Origin: Odobenus rosmarus divergens
Taxonomy: Eukaryota; Chordata; Mammalia; Carnivora; Odobenidae
Direction of reading: 5' to 3'
Assembly: GCF_000321225.1 (NCBI RefSeq)
Contig: NW_004451013.1
Span: forward strand, 914,754-978,753
DNA length: 64,000 nucleotides
Below, piece after piece: positions 1-12,229 of the stretch (its first letter is position 1; each line of letters opens with the position of its first letter). The notes under the pieces are model-generated. The model was not told the DNA's origin. It was given only the letters and a program-made list of their open reading frames with translations, and did not search any database. The position numbers were made by a program, and so were the translations under genes.

Positions 1-2185
1 GATAATATCTATGAAATTTCTTTGTAGTGGTTCAAGTGCATGAAAGTATTAGTTATATGTTCTACATACTTTATCATGACAGAGTGACACCGAAGTAGAT
101 TAATGAGTATCTTCTTTCCTTGTATATGATGTGCTCCTTTTATTAGATGACAAAATTAAAATGAATCTATAGGCTGACAGGATTTGGGGAAACACTCTGT
201 GCCAAAAGTGCCAATGGTTTTGTTTCTTTTTTTAATTTATTGTGTTTCATATCAAACAAGCCCTCCCCTTTTTTCCACCTGTGCAACAGAGAGTTCAATT
301 ACAAATATCCTCAGTCGAGGCAACACGTTATATGAAGGGCATATAAAGTGATGGATGGCGGATTAATTTCCGAGATCAGGTCTGATAGGAATGGGTTAAA
401 GAGTAAAACAAAACAAAACTTCAATATTTGAGGTGTAATGTGGGTTGGGAGAGAAGCCATATAAAAAGAGCTTGAATGAAAGCTCTGCAAAAATATGAAG
501 CCACTTTAAGTAGAGTTCACCCTGTGGTCAAACATTGTTACAAACTCTTTGACAGATCAAAGGGAAAGTCTAGTCTCCTCAGCATAAAGGAGTTTAAAGA
601 GTTGAGGAAACAAAAACGGAACCTCAAAACACTTTAGTCAAGGCGGGGAACATGTGAACTAAATGGCTGAGAAACTCTTCCAGGGTTGGAAAGTTTAAAG
701 AAGCCACTTTCTAGTCTAGATGCGCAAAGGACAACACAGAAACTGAAGAGTAAACATACCATATTTAAGAGGGAAACTTTTACCACTGAGTGATGCTGGT
801 GTCAAGAGTATGTTTAAGATTACCTTAGAGATCAAGGGTAGAAATTCTGTCTGGGCTAGTGGAGTCAGGAGAAAATCTCAGTGTGTGAGGGGAGAGATCA
901 AAGTTAAAACCTCAAAGCTTCCCCAGAAAACCAGAGACAAACTAGCAGAGGTACGTTTCCAATGTACCCTGATGGTGTGTTTCCAGAGGCAACACAGTAC
1001 GTTGAGGGTATTATGTAGATATTCATTAGGAAAAAAACCGCTCTCCTGAATTATTATATTGTTTTCCAAAATAAGAGGGAAACAAAGCCACGGAATGAAA
1101 TGCATGACCTAGGTAGCTTCAGCATTTACTGTATATATAAGTGTGTTTTCTATACTCTGATCCAATTCGTACATACAACAGAATAACTTCCACTTGTGAT
1201 AAAATCTAAGCAAACTGGATTTTAGACTTAAGATGCAAAGAATTATTTTGAGTATGTTTCCACTAAATATGTAGCAGTGAATATACATATGGATATAGAG
1301 ATTATATGTTCAACCATTTAATACTAAATGCACAGAAATAGGAAGTTGTTCTTACACTGTGGAATTTATAATCTGACTTCCTTTTCTCATGCATGGGCAC
1401 ATTTCTAATTTATTTTATGGAGATACTTTTTTTGTTTGTTTTTTTAATTTTTCAATCTCACCTCTTCCACAATGGCAAACATTCCTGCACAGAAAACCAA
1501 ACGCTAACGTTTGAGTCCTTCATGGACATTGTAGGACTGCTTAATATTCTAATACTAATATTAAAAAGAGTGCTAGTAAGTTTATAATTATTAGTAATGA
1601 TATTTTTCAAGGAATCAGGAAAGTGGTCCATAAAATTGCTCTAGATTATATTAATTTATTACTTCATCAATGTGAAAATTGTCCCACATATGAAGGCCCC
1701 AAGGATGCTAGAAAAACTCGACACAGTGCTTAGTATTCCAGTCCTAACACATTTGTGTCATTACTGAGATCATGTTTAATATGGCTTGTAATACATATGT
1801 AGAACATATAATTATTTATTTAAATAAAATGACACATTTCCAGTGTAATGCACTTTTTGCCTGGCCCCAGCATTGTTCCCTGGGCATTTTTCTCCCTCAC
1901 AATCTCTTTGGAGTTTTCAACTGACTTGGTCTCACTATACTTGCTCTGTTGACAACTCTCTGCTACTGGGAAAACTATGGAAGCATCTCTTCTAAAACTC
2001 TGGATCCCAACCCTGGCCATTCTCTTAAGTTCAAAAATGATACTTTCAGCTAGTTATGTGACACCTCTTTCTGGTGACTAGATTAAATATGTCAGAACAT
2101 AAATCAATAAGTTGAACACAAAGTTGATAACTTCTGCATGTTTACGACACTTTTCTTAAAAGCTACCACCATTCACTGTTCATTA
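1..2185. other. Unassigned AT-rich sequence
   Basis: I see no repeat family, exon-like frame or RNA gene here. The open frames on both strands (for example 810-1049 and 1820-2020) are under 80 codons and lack recognisable motifs, so I treat them as chance frames. Confidence 0.6.
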
Positions 2186-2192
2186 CAAGCTA

Positions 2193-2279
2193 AAACAAAA
2201 CAAAACAAAACAAAAAACAAATAAACAAAAAACCCAAAACACCAACCAACCAAACAAACAAACAAAACCAACACAAAAC
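2193..2279 (+). repeat. A-rich (AAAAC)n/(AAAC)n low-complexity tract
   Basis: Runs of AAAAC and AAAC units interspersed with CCAA. It sits just upstream of an L2-like segment. It could be the decayed tail of an older retroposon, but no flanking duplication was found. Confidence 0.85.
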
Positions 2280-2289
2280 ATTTAGTCCT

Positions 2290-3010
2290 AGACTTCCATT
2301 CCCCTCACCCCTCATTTCAAACTTCTAAATGGTTACCAGAGCTTGTTGATTCCAGCCCACAAATATTTCTAGAATTTGGCTTCTACTGTCCAATTACATA
2401 GTACCTCCTCCCTTAGGCAAGTCTCTCATCTGCCTTAAATATCTCGCCCAGGCCATTGCAAGTGGCCTCCTACCTAATTTACACGGTGTTTTTCTACATC
2501 ATAGCTGAGGTTATCTTCCTAAGCTTACACATTGAACCACATAATCTCTCTACTAAAAGGCCCAGCATGTGACTTGGTGTGCCCATAAGATAGAGTCCAA
2601 AGGCTAATGCATACCAAGCAAAGTCCTCCAAATTCTAGCTTTTCCCGGGTCTCTGACTCTATATCCTCCACTTCGCCATAACCAGTAGCCTGCATACCCA
2701 CTGACCTTCTTACACGCCTTTCTTACCATGCTCATTCACTGCCATATGCTTTTACATGAAGTCCTATTAGTCCTGAATGCCCTTTCTGTTTCCCATCTGG
2801 TAAACCACTGCTTACCCTTTAAGTTGTCCACTTAGTGAAGTCATATCTAACTCCCAAAGAGAGATCGTGGTTTTCTTTTCCATATTCCTACATAACTATT
2901 CCTTTCTCCCTTGAAGCATTTTACTCACAGTGGTATCATCATTCCTTCGCAATCGCCTCTACCTATCTGAAAGTCGTGTTATAGTCAGCTTTGCACCCTC
3001 CGTGGCTAAG
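2290..3010 (+). mobile_element. L2 LINE remnant, 3' part, sense
   Basis: Pyrimidine-rich sequence follows the order of the mammalian L2 ORF2-end/3' region: a block resembling 'gcaagtggcctcctacct', an 'agagtccaaaggc' block, a 'gaatgccctttctg' block, then 'taagttgtccacttagtgaag'. Divergence is high and there is no (TGAA)n end. The call rests on ordered similarity to the remembered L2 consensus; edges are approximate. Confidence 0.55.
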
Positions 3011-3860
3011 CATTGAACTGTTTCTGTGAAGTTGCAGTTATCAGTGTCTAAGCTGAGATTCCAGTCCTAGTTTTCTGATCCTATTTCCAGACGCATTCCC
3101 GTTAAAATGGGCTGCCACCCCTGTTCAGGATTCCCTTTTCCTTTTTGGCTGTACTGTTAGTAACCCAGCATTTTTATTCTCTGGCTGTGCTTGCTCCTTC
3201 ATCAAAACAAATTTGACTTCCAATTCATCAGAATTGTGCTCAGTGACTTCACTGCAATGGCAATATTTTGGAAAAGGCAAGGATGTCACAATGACTTAAA
3301 TCATTCTTCTTATGTAGGTACCAGAATGAACTCACACCATGCATTTGTGGGTATGATTTATGTGTGTAGGTATTTTATGCATTTTATTTATCCATATAAT
3401 GGGTCATTTTGACCAGTTTGCTGAGGCACAAGCACTTTCTTCCCCTCCAGATGTATCTTCACCCATGATATGTGGCTGAATGTTCTTGTTTAGTAACTGG
3501 ATAATGTTGGGATTGTTAGCTGTTGGAGAAGGGGGACACAGGGATGAATGGTAGGAATGAAGACAAAGGGGGAGAATGTCATGATGTTTATGCTTTACCT
3601 GGCCTCTTTATCTCAGTTTGAGTCATATCAGCTATATAATAGAATGAGGTATATGTGTGTTGTTAGTTTTGTTTGTTATTGTGGGTTCAATTATACTTGC
3701 TTCATTTTTCAGGTATGAATTCAATTATACCCATAGAATCTTATACAAATATGAAGCTCTGAAAATCTTTAAGTAAAACTTACCTATATTATATCTTATG
3801 ATTACTAAAAAGATTTCAGTTGGAGTAGGTTTTAGCCATATACGCCCATATGCATAGGAA
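3011..3860. other. Unassigned sequence
   Basis: No recognised repeat or gene. The 73-codon frame at 3191-3412 has no recognisable protein signature. Confidence 0.5.
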
Positions 3861-3862
3861 GA

Positions 3863-3960
3863 ATACATATATTATATAAATATATAATGTATAATGTACA
3901 ATACATAGCATAATATTGTACATTATATATACACACACACACACACATATATTCCTTTGG
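3863..3960. repeat. AT-rich tract with (AC)n microsatellite
   Basis: TATA-rich sequence followed by a short (AC) run at about 3931-3947, then ATATAT. It is likely a length-variable site. Confidence 0.85.
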
Positions 3961-4045
3961 GATTTATAAATATGTATGTATATTTACAATTTTAACCAAA
4001 TTAAAATTTAGAAATATGTGTGTTATGTTTAGAAAGGTATGTGAT

Positions 4046-4250
4046 TTTTTTAAAAGATTATTTATTTATTTATTTGAAAGAGAGCAAGAGAGAATGAGAG
4101 AGAGTATACAGAGGGAGAGGGAGAGGAAGAAGAAGGCTCCCTGCTAAGCAGAGCCCAATGTGGGGGCCCCTGGGGCTTGATCCCAGGACCTGGAGATCAT
4201 GACCCGAGCCAAAGGCAGACGCTTAACTGACTGAGCCCCTCAGCTGTCCC
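4046..4250 (-). mobile_element. CanSINE (tRNA-Lys-derived SINE)
   Basis: Reads on the plus strand as the reverse complement: T-rich/TTTATTTATT tail, GA-rich body, 'atcatgacccgagcc' B-box region, then 'ctgagcccctcagctgtccc' as a decayed tRNA head. It is diverged from the canonical head, so it is an older copy. Clear target-site duplications were not found. Confidence 0.9.
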
Positions 4251-5164
4251 TAAAAGATAGTGTTCGAATCAAATATATATGTAATGAAAGTGATTTCTTT
4301 AAATCCTCAGTTTTAATTTCCTCATCTCTAGAATGAGAGGGTGGAAACATAAGATGTAAATATCGAGTTTTGAAATTCTCTTACTCTGTAACAAAGCTCT
4401 CAACAATTGCTAAGACAATGGGAGGAAAGAAGCAAACATACCTTTGTCCTTTAGAAACCTCTGTGACATTTGAGAAGCCCAGGGAGGATTGCTTGTCTTG
4501 CTAAATTTTCAATTACAAGAAGTGCAAATGCTTTTAGATTTGTTTTGGCATGACATACAATACATTTCTTTTACCAACTTTGACTACCCACTGAAGTCTA
4601 GACTTTCAAATTCTTCAACATTCATATTCACTGCCTGAGGAAAAACGCATGGGTAGAACAGGGAATGAGAATATGGCATTTAATTATTAAATCAATACAT
4701 GTCCCTGACTTGCAGAAGCTAGGTACAATTTAAATCTGGTTAAAGGAAGCCATTCATCCATTTTCTGAATCTCTGAGAGCACGCAACCTTGCCTTTTGCA
4801 TTTGAAGGCTTTTGAAGGCTACAACAGTTTGGTGTGTAACTAACTAACTAACTAGAAATGAAAACATTTCATTTACGTTGGGCACACTCTTTGACCTTTT
4901 TCTTTTGAACTTTTCCCAAAAGTATTGTAGTATGACAGACATTTTCTTTTTAAGTAGTTGCATAGTGGCCTTATAGATTTTACACAAACTCCTGCAGGAT
5001 GGGAGAAAAAAGTTAGTGGTTTTTCTTATTCTTCAATGTGCAAAGCACCTGTATTTGATTCTTCTTGTTTCACCTTAAAAAATGTGATAATTTTGTGATG
5101 AGCTGTTTTGGGGTTTTTTTTGCCACCAGCTATAGTTAAAAATATTATTTTACGGTAAAAGTAA
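4251..5164. other. Unassigned sequence with a small (AACT)n
   Basis: A short tandem (AACT) run lies at 4837-4854, just after a doubled 10-bp TTTGAAGGCT at 4801-4820. Otherwise no repeat or gene is recognised. Confidence 0.5.
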
Positions 5165-5315
5165 AATTATTCTCGGCACGATGCTGTGTATTATGCCTCT
5201 GTTGTCTCATTTAACATTCAGAAAACCCTAAGAAGTATGCCTTATTATAGTACCTCTTTTGCAGATGTGGGGAAATTATCAAAGTAATTTTCCAAGGTCT
5301 CATATACTATAAATA
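5165..5315 (-). mobile_element. MIR SINE fragment, antisense
   Basis: Contains the order 'tctcatttaacattcag', 'agaagtatgcc', 'ttttgcagatgtggggaaat', 'aaggtctcatata'. This parallels the reverse complement of the MIR core ('ttttacagatgaggaaactg ... aaggtcacac'). Old and diverged. Confidence 0.6.
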
Positions 5316-6734
5316 TTGTTGCTGGACAATAAAAATTTGGATGTGAATGTTCACACACCATTATTCACTGCAGCTAAAACTTTTATTGACCTCAGAGGTC
5401 ACTATCAGAATCACCAAGAACAGGGCTTGCTGGGCATCCATGAATCCATATTTTGGTCTTTTCTAATACATGGTAAAATGGAAAGGGAACCTAATTTTCA
5501 ATTGTAGTTGCAGAAGATGGAAGAAGTACTCTTAACACCATATTAAAGTCAGTTCAAGAAAACTATTCTTAGCAAATTTTCCAGCAGACTTCTTTTTTCT
5601 TTAAATGCCAGAATCATTCTTTACATGTGTCTAGCAGAATGTTCTTACTGTCCATGGTTTCATTAGTGAGGGGTATGCAAGCGAGCTGCAGCTGTGCTCA
5701 AAACCCGCATTCTATGCATGTGGTTCTTCCAAAACTCCATAAAAGGCTACAGAAGAATGAATACAGAACAAAGGTGTATTTCTTTTGAATTTTGACAAGA
5801 GTCAACTCCTTACCTTCTCAAGAGGCTAAACTGAGTTGACTTCCCAGGTAGGATAGCAGCGTTATTGGTTAATGCTCATATAGTTTTTATCTCCCTTTGA
5901 GTTGACCAGATACTATTCTGTGATGCAGGCAAATTTGATCTCAAAGCATATGTTTGCTCAGGAATGAAGAATGAATACCTCATTAAGGGGGTATCTTTCT
6001 CTTTAAGGCAAACTAATGTAGAGACTTTGACTTAATGCAATACAGACAATAAGATGCATTTATATTCTGAGTGGCTTTCTCAAAGAATTCCCAGGAGCTT
6101 TGTAAAAATTAAAAATCTTAACAGCAGCATCAAACATCAGTTACTTTTGGTTTGGATTTTAAAACAGAAATTGATTTAACATTTTAGATCTCCAGTGGGG
6201 ATTGCTTCTGCATTCATGAAAGCTGCTGTTAGAGGTAGATATGCCATACGACCAACAGCTGTTGATATAGGCAAAGACTTTTATAGTTTCCAGGAAATCA
6301 CAAAGATGCTTCCCTGACAACTGTAGCCATTGACCAAGCCAATCTGTGAGAGCTGAAGATGGGAATTTAAATACATGGTTATTAGTGCAAAGAACAGTTT
6401 ACACAAGTGTTCTGGAATGGTCCTTATCTATCTTTGTTTTTGTTATTGCTACTATCTTTCTAGAGCCACAAATGCCCAGAGTACTTTGAAGATGACGTGA
6501 AAAACAATGAAGCAATATATCTATTGCAAATTCAACCTTGAGCTTATAATTTCAAGTATTACACCTGTCCTAATCAGCTTGCTGATATGGAACCAGAAAC
6601 AATAAAATATTGCAAAGGTCAGTTCCAGTATTCCCGATTTAACAAAATTAACTACACTTGACAGGTTGAGTAGCTTTTGTGAACACTACAGTTTATTCTT
6701 AGAAAGACATAGAAAATAGAAGACATTTTGTTTT
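5316..6734. other. Unassigned sequence
   Basis: No recognised repeat family or gene. A 63-codon frame begins at 5316, but it has no recognisable domain, splice context or start context that would support a gene. Confidence 0.5.
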
Positions 6735-6938
6735 GGGTGCCTGGGTGGCTTAGTTGTTAAGCATCTGCCTTCGGCTCAGCTCTTGATCCCAGGGTCCTGG
6801 GATCGAGCCCCGCATCGGGTTCCCCACTCCGCGGGAAGCCTGCTTTTCCCTCTCCCACTCCCCTTGCTTGTGTTCCTGCTCTCGCTGTGTCTCTCTCTGT
6901 CAAATAAACAAATAAAATCTTAAAGAAAAAAAAAGAAA
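6735..6938 (+). mobile_element. CanSINE, sense
   Basis: Begins GGGTGCCTGGGTGGCTTAG (tRNA-Lys-like A-box region), continues with 'gatcgagccccgcatcggg' (B-box region), a CT-rich body, 'tcaaataaacaaataaaatc' and a short A tail. It is full length for the family (about 200 bp). A convincing target-site duplication was not resolved. Confidence 0.93.
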
Positions 6939-7499
6939 ATGTTCTGTATCTATTTTTTTTTGTAAAAATAACAACAATAGGTAAGAAAGAAGGCATTTAA
7001 GGAACTGGAATAGAAAGAGAAAAGACAGAATTTAAAAAAAAAACAATAAAACCAAATAGCTTGTTATTCAAATTTTGGTGTAACCAATCTCTCAAGTTAT
7101 TAGGATGAGAAGAGCAAAATTATATAAATGTGGAGGATCCTAGGTGTTGGAATTGTGGATATTGTTATATAATTAAATGATATCTATATCCATCAGTGTC
7201 TTTAATTCCAATATTCACACGCACGTGTGCACACACACACACATGGGAGAGGAACAAAGAAGACAGCAGAAACTTATAATGTGTGGTGTAGAAAGTGTTA
7301 TTTTATTTAGGCCTAGTAATTCATATAGTAACTAATTGGGTTGTAATTGCCTGAGAAGAGTGACCTTAGTGATTTGTAGCGTAAAGTCCAAGACAAGATA
7401 GATAAAGTAGGTGATCAGCCAATGCTTGTTGAATAAAGTGGGAATAATAATTGCTGCTTAAATCCCTGAAAATCGGTTATCTTTACTTTAAGAAAAATG
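6939..7499. other. Unassigned sequence with short (AC)n
   Basis: Includes a CACGTG-centred stretch leading into an (AC) run at about 7216-7242. Nothing else is recognised. Confidence 0.5.
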
Positions 7500-8955
7500 T
7501 ATTGGGATAAAATAGTATTTTTAACAAATGGTACTGGGACAACTGTATATCCACATGCAAAAGAATTAAGTTGTATACTTACCTCACACTATGTACAAAA
7601 AATAACTCAAAATATATCAAAGACCTATATGTAAGAGCTAAAAGTATAAAACTCTTAAAATAAAACATAGGTATAATTCTTTATTGACCTTGGATTCAGC
7701 AATGAATTCTTAGGAATGACGCCAAAAAGGTAAGACAAGAAAAATATAGGTAAGTTGGACTTCATCAAAATTAAAATGGTCTCTCCTTCAAAAGACATGG
7801 TCAAGAAAGTGAAAAAGCAATCTAGAGAACGGGAGAAAAATTTTGTAAATATAATATCTGGTAAGGAATCTAGAATATATAAGGAAGAGTTGCAACTCGG
7901 TAATAAAAGAACACACTTTTTTAAGAAGTCGAAAGCATCTGAATAGACATTCTACAAAGAAAGTGTGCAAATGTGCAATAAAAATACATAAAGTTTCCTG
8001 TCAATAGCCTTAAGGAAAATGCAAATCCCAACCACAATCAGATACCACTTTACAATCATTAGGATGATGAAAATAAAAAAAGACAAATAATAGCAAGTGT
8101 TATCAAAGACATGGAGAAATTCTAGTACTCAATATACTGCTGGCGGGAATGTGAAATGGTGTGGCTGCTTTGCAAAACAATCTACAAGTTCGTCATAAGA
8201 TTAAACATAAGAGTTATCATATAACCCAGTAATTCCACTCCTAGGTATATACACATGAGAATGAAAACATATGCTCACACAAAAACTTGGGCATGAATGT
8301 TCTAGCACCAGCATTCATAATAACCAAAAAAAAGTGGTAGAAACCAAAATGTCCATCAACTGATGAATGGAGGTATACAATGTGCTCTCTCCACGTAATG
8401 GAGTATTATTTGGAAATTAAAAGGAGTAAAGTATTGACACATGTGGCAACATGAATGAATGTTGTTTTTTTAAAGATTTTATTTATTTATTTGAGAGGGA
8501 AAGAGAGCACAGAGGGAGAGGGAGAAGCAGACTCCCTGCTGAGCAGGGAGCCCGATGTGGGGCTCGATCCCAGGACCCTGAGATCATACCTGAGCCAAGG
8601 GCAGATGCTAAACTGACTGAGTCACCCAGGCGCCCCAACATGAATGAATCTTAAAAACTTTATGGTAGGTGAAGAAAGCTGTCACCAAAGACTGTATATT
8701 GTATGATTCTGTTTACAAGAAGTGTCCAGAATATGAAAATCTATAGAAACAGAAAGTAAATTGCTATTTGTCTAAAACTGAGGAGAAAGACAGAGTGACT
8801 GACTGCTAACAGGTATGGGGGTTTCTGTTGGGGTGATTAAAAAATTCTAAATTGAGTATGATGATGGTTGCACAACTCTGAATATACTAAAAGCCATTGA
8901 ATTACACAGTTTAAATATGTGGTATGTGAATTATATCTCAATTATACTGTCACAA
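7500..8955 (+). mobile_element. Old L1 LINE, 3' end of ORF2 plus 3' UTR, sense, split by a SINE
   Basis: The sequence follows the L1 3' end in order: 'aacaaatggtactgggacaa', 'ttggacttcatcaaaatt', 'tctccttcaaaagacatgg', 'gaatttcactc'-type and 'gtccatcaactgatgaatgg' blocks, then the UTR ending near 'ttatatctcaattatactg'. ORF2 is broken by many stops and frameshifts. A CanSINE interrupts it at 8461-8635. It looks like an L1M-age, 5'-truncated, dead copy. Confidence 0.9.
8461..8635 (-). mobile_element. CanSINE inserted in the L1
   Basis: T-rich tail, GA-rich body, 'ctgagcagggagcccgatg' and 'gagtcacccaggcgcccc' head, all reverse complement. It is flanked by a perfect 14-bp target-site duplication, CAACATGAATGAAT, at 8447-8460 and 8636-8649. 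The duplicated site is L1 sequence, which proves it is younger than the host L1. Confidence 0.96.
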
Positions 8956-10309
8956 AATGGACCAATATAAATAAGTGTTGTAGACATTTCACACAGACAG
9001 TTAGAATAGTCTCTTTGGTATGAGGAAAGCAAAACCAGATGTGAAATATGAAAAGATTATTCAAAAGGTATTATTCTAGAAATAGAAATGTCATTACTAC
9101 TGAATTATTCCAGGAAAGGTTTGCACAATTATCAAAAAGAAACATACTCTAACATATCAATCAGTCCCTCCTTATTAGGCAGGTTTATAATTTAAAAACA
9201 AAAACAAGAAAAACAAACAAACAAAAAAGAAAACAGTTGTACTGACATTATTCAACCTTAGCCAGCGTTTCAGAAATTTCTCATTAACCATCAATAGGGC
9301 TCAAAAATATTTATTACCACCTGTAGGAAAAAAAACAATTCAAATGGCATGATCTTCCGATTGTATTATAGGAGTCATATTAACACACAATACACAGCAT
9401 TCTGGAAAATGTGACGGAATTCAGGGGGTCAAAGAGCATAACCAGTTACAAGAGCATATCCATAAAACAAATAAGATGATATAAATTGGATGAAGCTATA
9501 GAAAATACAAAAGCAATAATTAGAAAAGTTAGTTGTATAGTACCACCCCCAGCTCAAAAAAAAAAAAAAAAAAGTCTAGCTGCTACTGGCAAGCTATAAA
9601 ATACAATGAAGAAACATATTTTCCACCATACTTATATGCATGAAAGACAATAACACTACTCCATCTGCGGTACGTTATGTCATATTGCAATGTCGGAGTT
9701 ATTCTAGATTTGGAGAGGGCTCCCTCAGCAGCTGCGTCTGCAACCTGCCCTTCAACGCACTCTCCTGAGGTAGAAGTGCATGAGAACTCAGCTAACATTC
9801 TCTCTCGTATACCGCTTTATACTGAAAAAGAAAAACACATTGAAAATCCCATTTCTACAGAGGTGGTCATAGATAATAAAGGACCATGAGAATCGCAAGA
9901 TATATTTACGTAACCATAAAACACACTATGCAATGAGTTATCATATATTGATTGCATCTGACAGCTGTGGACACTAACAGTTTTTGAAGCATTCCCACGT
10001 CTCTTATTAGATTCACTCTCAACTTAGAGAGCAAAGCCGAGCATTTTACAAACAAAACAAGGAAGGCTTCGACAGGTTAAATTATGCTTCTGATGCTGAA
10101 GAAGGAGTGCACACGTATGGGGAAGGATGCCAGTGGGAATACAAAGTCATGGGAGGGAAATGAAAAGGTGTAGCTTGTTCCTACAGCTTAAATTCTGCAT
10201 CAAAACGAATAGGAATACAAACAGAGACTTGTTCTCGTTCAAAACGTGTGTGTGTTGCCTATGTCATGATATATATTCCATTATGTAATAAAAGAACAAA
10301 CTATACATA
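8956..10309. other. Unassigned sequence with an A-rich stretch and an A19 tract
   Basis: Contains an (AAAAC)-rich run near 9196-9232 and an A19 tract near 9556-9574. The stretch 9640-9900 carries several CpGs and overlapping open frames on both strands (9677-9889 plus; 9583-9798 minus). I recognise no protein family and do not call a gene. Confidence 0.5.
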
Positions 10310-10865
10310 CCTCCCAATTCCAATGGTACATTTCTCCAACTCCATCAATAACGCCCCCAGTCCAAGGCACCATCTGTCATCCCTTCTGACCAGAGCCTTC
10401 TGGAGTCTTGCCTTCGCTCATGCTGCCTCCCCTCTCAGGCTCTCCCATATAGCGGAGTCATTCCTTCAGCTTGTGAGTCAACTTGCATCTCTGTTCAAAT
10501 CACCCAATGTCTTCCTACCTCAGAATCCAATCCAAAGTCTGTCAAATGGCTTGAAGATGTATATGACCAGAGTCCCTGATAATGTCGTGACCTCAGTTCC
10601 TATCACTCTGGCTGTCATTCAGTCCTCTCCAGCCACACGAACACTGGCCTCTTCTGTGTTCCTCCAATACAGCAAGAATACTCCACTTTTGGTCCATTGT
10701 AATGATCATTTTCTCTACCAAGAATTTTCTCCCTTCTCATACCCACGAGAGTTTCTCCCTCACTTTGTCTCAAATGCTTTCCTGAGCACCCTACCTAAAT
10801 AATATTAGACAAACAAAAACAACTTTCCACTCTTTCCCTACTGTGTCTTTAATTTTTTAAAGATT

Positions 10866-10912
<47 letters not shown>

Positions 10913-11258
10913 TTTTAGAGAGAGAGAGCACGAGCATGTGAGTGGGGGGAGGGGCAGGAGAACAAGGAGAGAGAATCCTAAGCCAACTCAGAGCTGAGCA
11001 CAGAGCACAACATGGGGCTCCATCTCACAACCCTAAGATCATGACTTGAGCTGAAATCAAGAGTCCAATGCTCAGCCAACTAAGCCACCCAGGTGCTCCT
11101 ACTATGTCTTTATTTATATTACACATAACCATCTGAAATAATGTATAATGTATCTGGTTGATATCAATCGCCACCCCTAGAATATAAGCTCTATGCAGGA
11201 AAGGCCTTGATCTGTTTTGTTCGCTGCTTTATCCCCAACACTTAATATGCTTGAACTA
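10310..11258 (+). mobile_element. L2 LINE, 3' part, sense, split by a SINE
   Basis: Follows the L2 3' consensus: 'caatccaaagtctgtcaaa', 'ccagccacacgaacactggc', 'cttctgtgttcctccaatac', 'gaattttctcccttc', then (after the SINE) 'agaatataagctctatgcag', 'tctgttttgttcgctgcttt' and 'atccccaacacttaatatgc'. The 184-codon open frame at 10248-10802 lies mostly inside this LINE and shows no gene-like domain, so it is not annotated as a gene. Confidence 0.82.
10854..11099 (-). mobile_element. Older-type CanSINE with expanded (TTTA)n
   Basis: Reverse-complement SINE with 'agctgaaatcaagagtccaa' and 'taagccacccaggtgctcc', an older body type than the neighbouring copies. Its tail has expanded to about a dozen TTTA units (10864-10915). 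It is flanked by a 15-bp duplication, TACTGTGTCTTTAAT/TACTATGTCTTTATT (10839-10853, 11100-11114). It splits the L2. Confidence 0.94.
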
Positions 11259-11268
11259 AAGACATTGA

Positions 11269-11468
11269 GAGATGATGGACTCTGAGAAACAAACTGAGGG
11301 TTCTAGAGGGGAGCGGGGGGATGGGTTAGCCTGTGATGGGGATTAAAGAGGGCACGTTCTGCGTGGAGCACTGGGTGTTATGCATAAACAATGAATCATG
11401 GAACACTACATCAAAAACTAATGATGTAATGTATGGTGATCAACATAACATAATAAAATAAAAGAAAG
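11269..11468 (+). mobile_element. Carnivore-lineage L1, 5'-truncated 3' end, sense
   Basis: About 200 bp containing 'gaaacaaactgagggttct', 'tggagcactgggtgttatgc', 'aatgaatcatggaacactac' and 'atgatgtaatgtatggtga', ending in an A-rich tail. This is the 3' UTR of the young carnivoran L1 lineage as I remember it. A 10-bp duplication, AAGACATTGA (11259-11268, 11469-11478), brackets it, so it is one short, severely truncated insertion. Confidence 0.9.
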
Positions 11469-11487
11469 AAGACATTGAATGAGTATT

Positions 11488-11848
11488 TTTTTATTGAGAT
11501 GTAATTGACATATAACATTATATTGGTTTCAGGTCTACAACATAATAATTCAATATATGTGAATATTATGAAATGATCACCATAATAAGTCATCATACAT
11601 AGTTACAATTTGTTTTCTTGTGATGAGAACTTTTAAGATCTACTCTTTTAGCAACATTAAAATATACAAAACAATATTCACTGCAGTCACCATACTGTGT
11701 GTCACATTTCGTGATTTCTTTATGTCATAACTGGAAGTTTGTACCTTTTACCATCTTCATCCATTTCCTTCACCCCTCAACCCCACCTCTGGCCATGACT
11801 GATCTATCGGTTCTCTGTGTCCATGAGCTCTTTTTTTTTTTTTAGATT

Positions 11849-11883
<35 letters not shown>

Positions 11884-12200
11884 GAGAGCACACACAGGGT
11901 GGGGAGGGGTAATCTCAAGCAGACTCCTTGCTGAGTGTGGAGCCTAAGGCAGGGTTCAATATCATGACCTGAGCAGAAATCAAGCATTGGACACTTAACC
12001 GACTGAGCCATCCAGGTGGCCCTCTCTCTTTTTTTTTTAATAGTGTCCATATATAAATGAGACCATACAGGATTTGTCTTTCTCTGACTTATTTCACTTA
12101 GCATAATGTCTTCAATGTCCATCCATGTCACAGCAAATGACAAATTTCCCTTCTTTTTTATAGCTAATAATATTTCATTGTATATATACATCTAAATGAC
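11488..12200 (-). mobile_element. Old L1 3' UTR/ORF2 end, antisense, split by a SINE
   Basis: Plus-strand text 'ttattgagatgtaattgaca', 'ggtttcaggtctacaacata', 'gagaacttttaagatctac', 'ataactggaagtttgtacc', then after the SINE 'gacttatttcacttagcata' and 'gctaataatatttcattgta'. This is the well-known reverse complement of an L1MA/L1MB-type 3' end. The CanSINE at 11831-12021 interrupts it. Confidence 0.9.
11831..12021 (-). mobile_element. CanSINE inserted in the antisense L1
   Basis: T-run and (TTTA)n tail, 'gagcacacacagggtgggga', 'atatcatgacctgagcagaa', 'gactgagccatccaggtggcc'. Low-complexity TCTTT on both sides obscures the exact duplication. It is moderately diverged from the family consensus. 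Confidence 0.92.
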
Positions 12201-12229
12201 TTTTTTGAATGAATAAAAAAACAGTAAAC

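Noticed and set aside
9550..9580. A19 tract as the tail of a processed pseudogene
   Set aside because: I could not find matching flanking duplications or recognise a parent gene upstream.
10248..10802. 184-codon open frame as a possible gene
   Set aside because: Most of it overlaps an L2 LINE remnant in the order of the L2 consensus; no domain, promoter or splice context.
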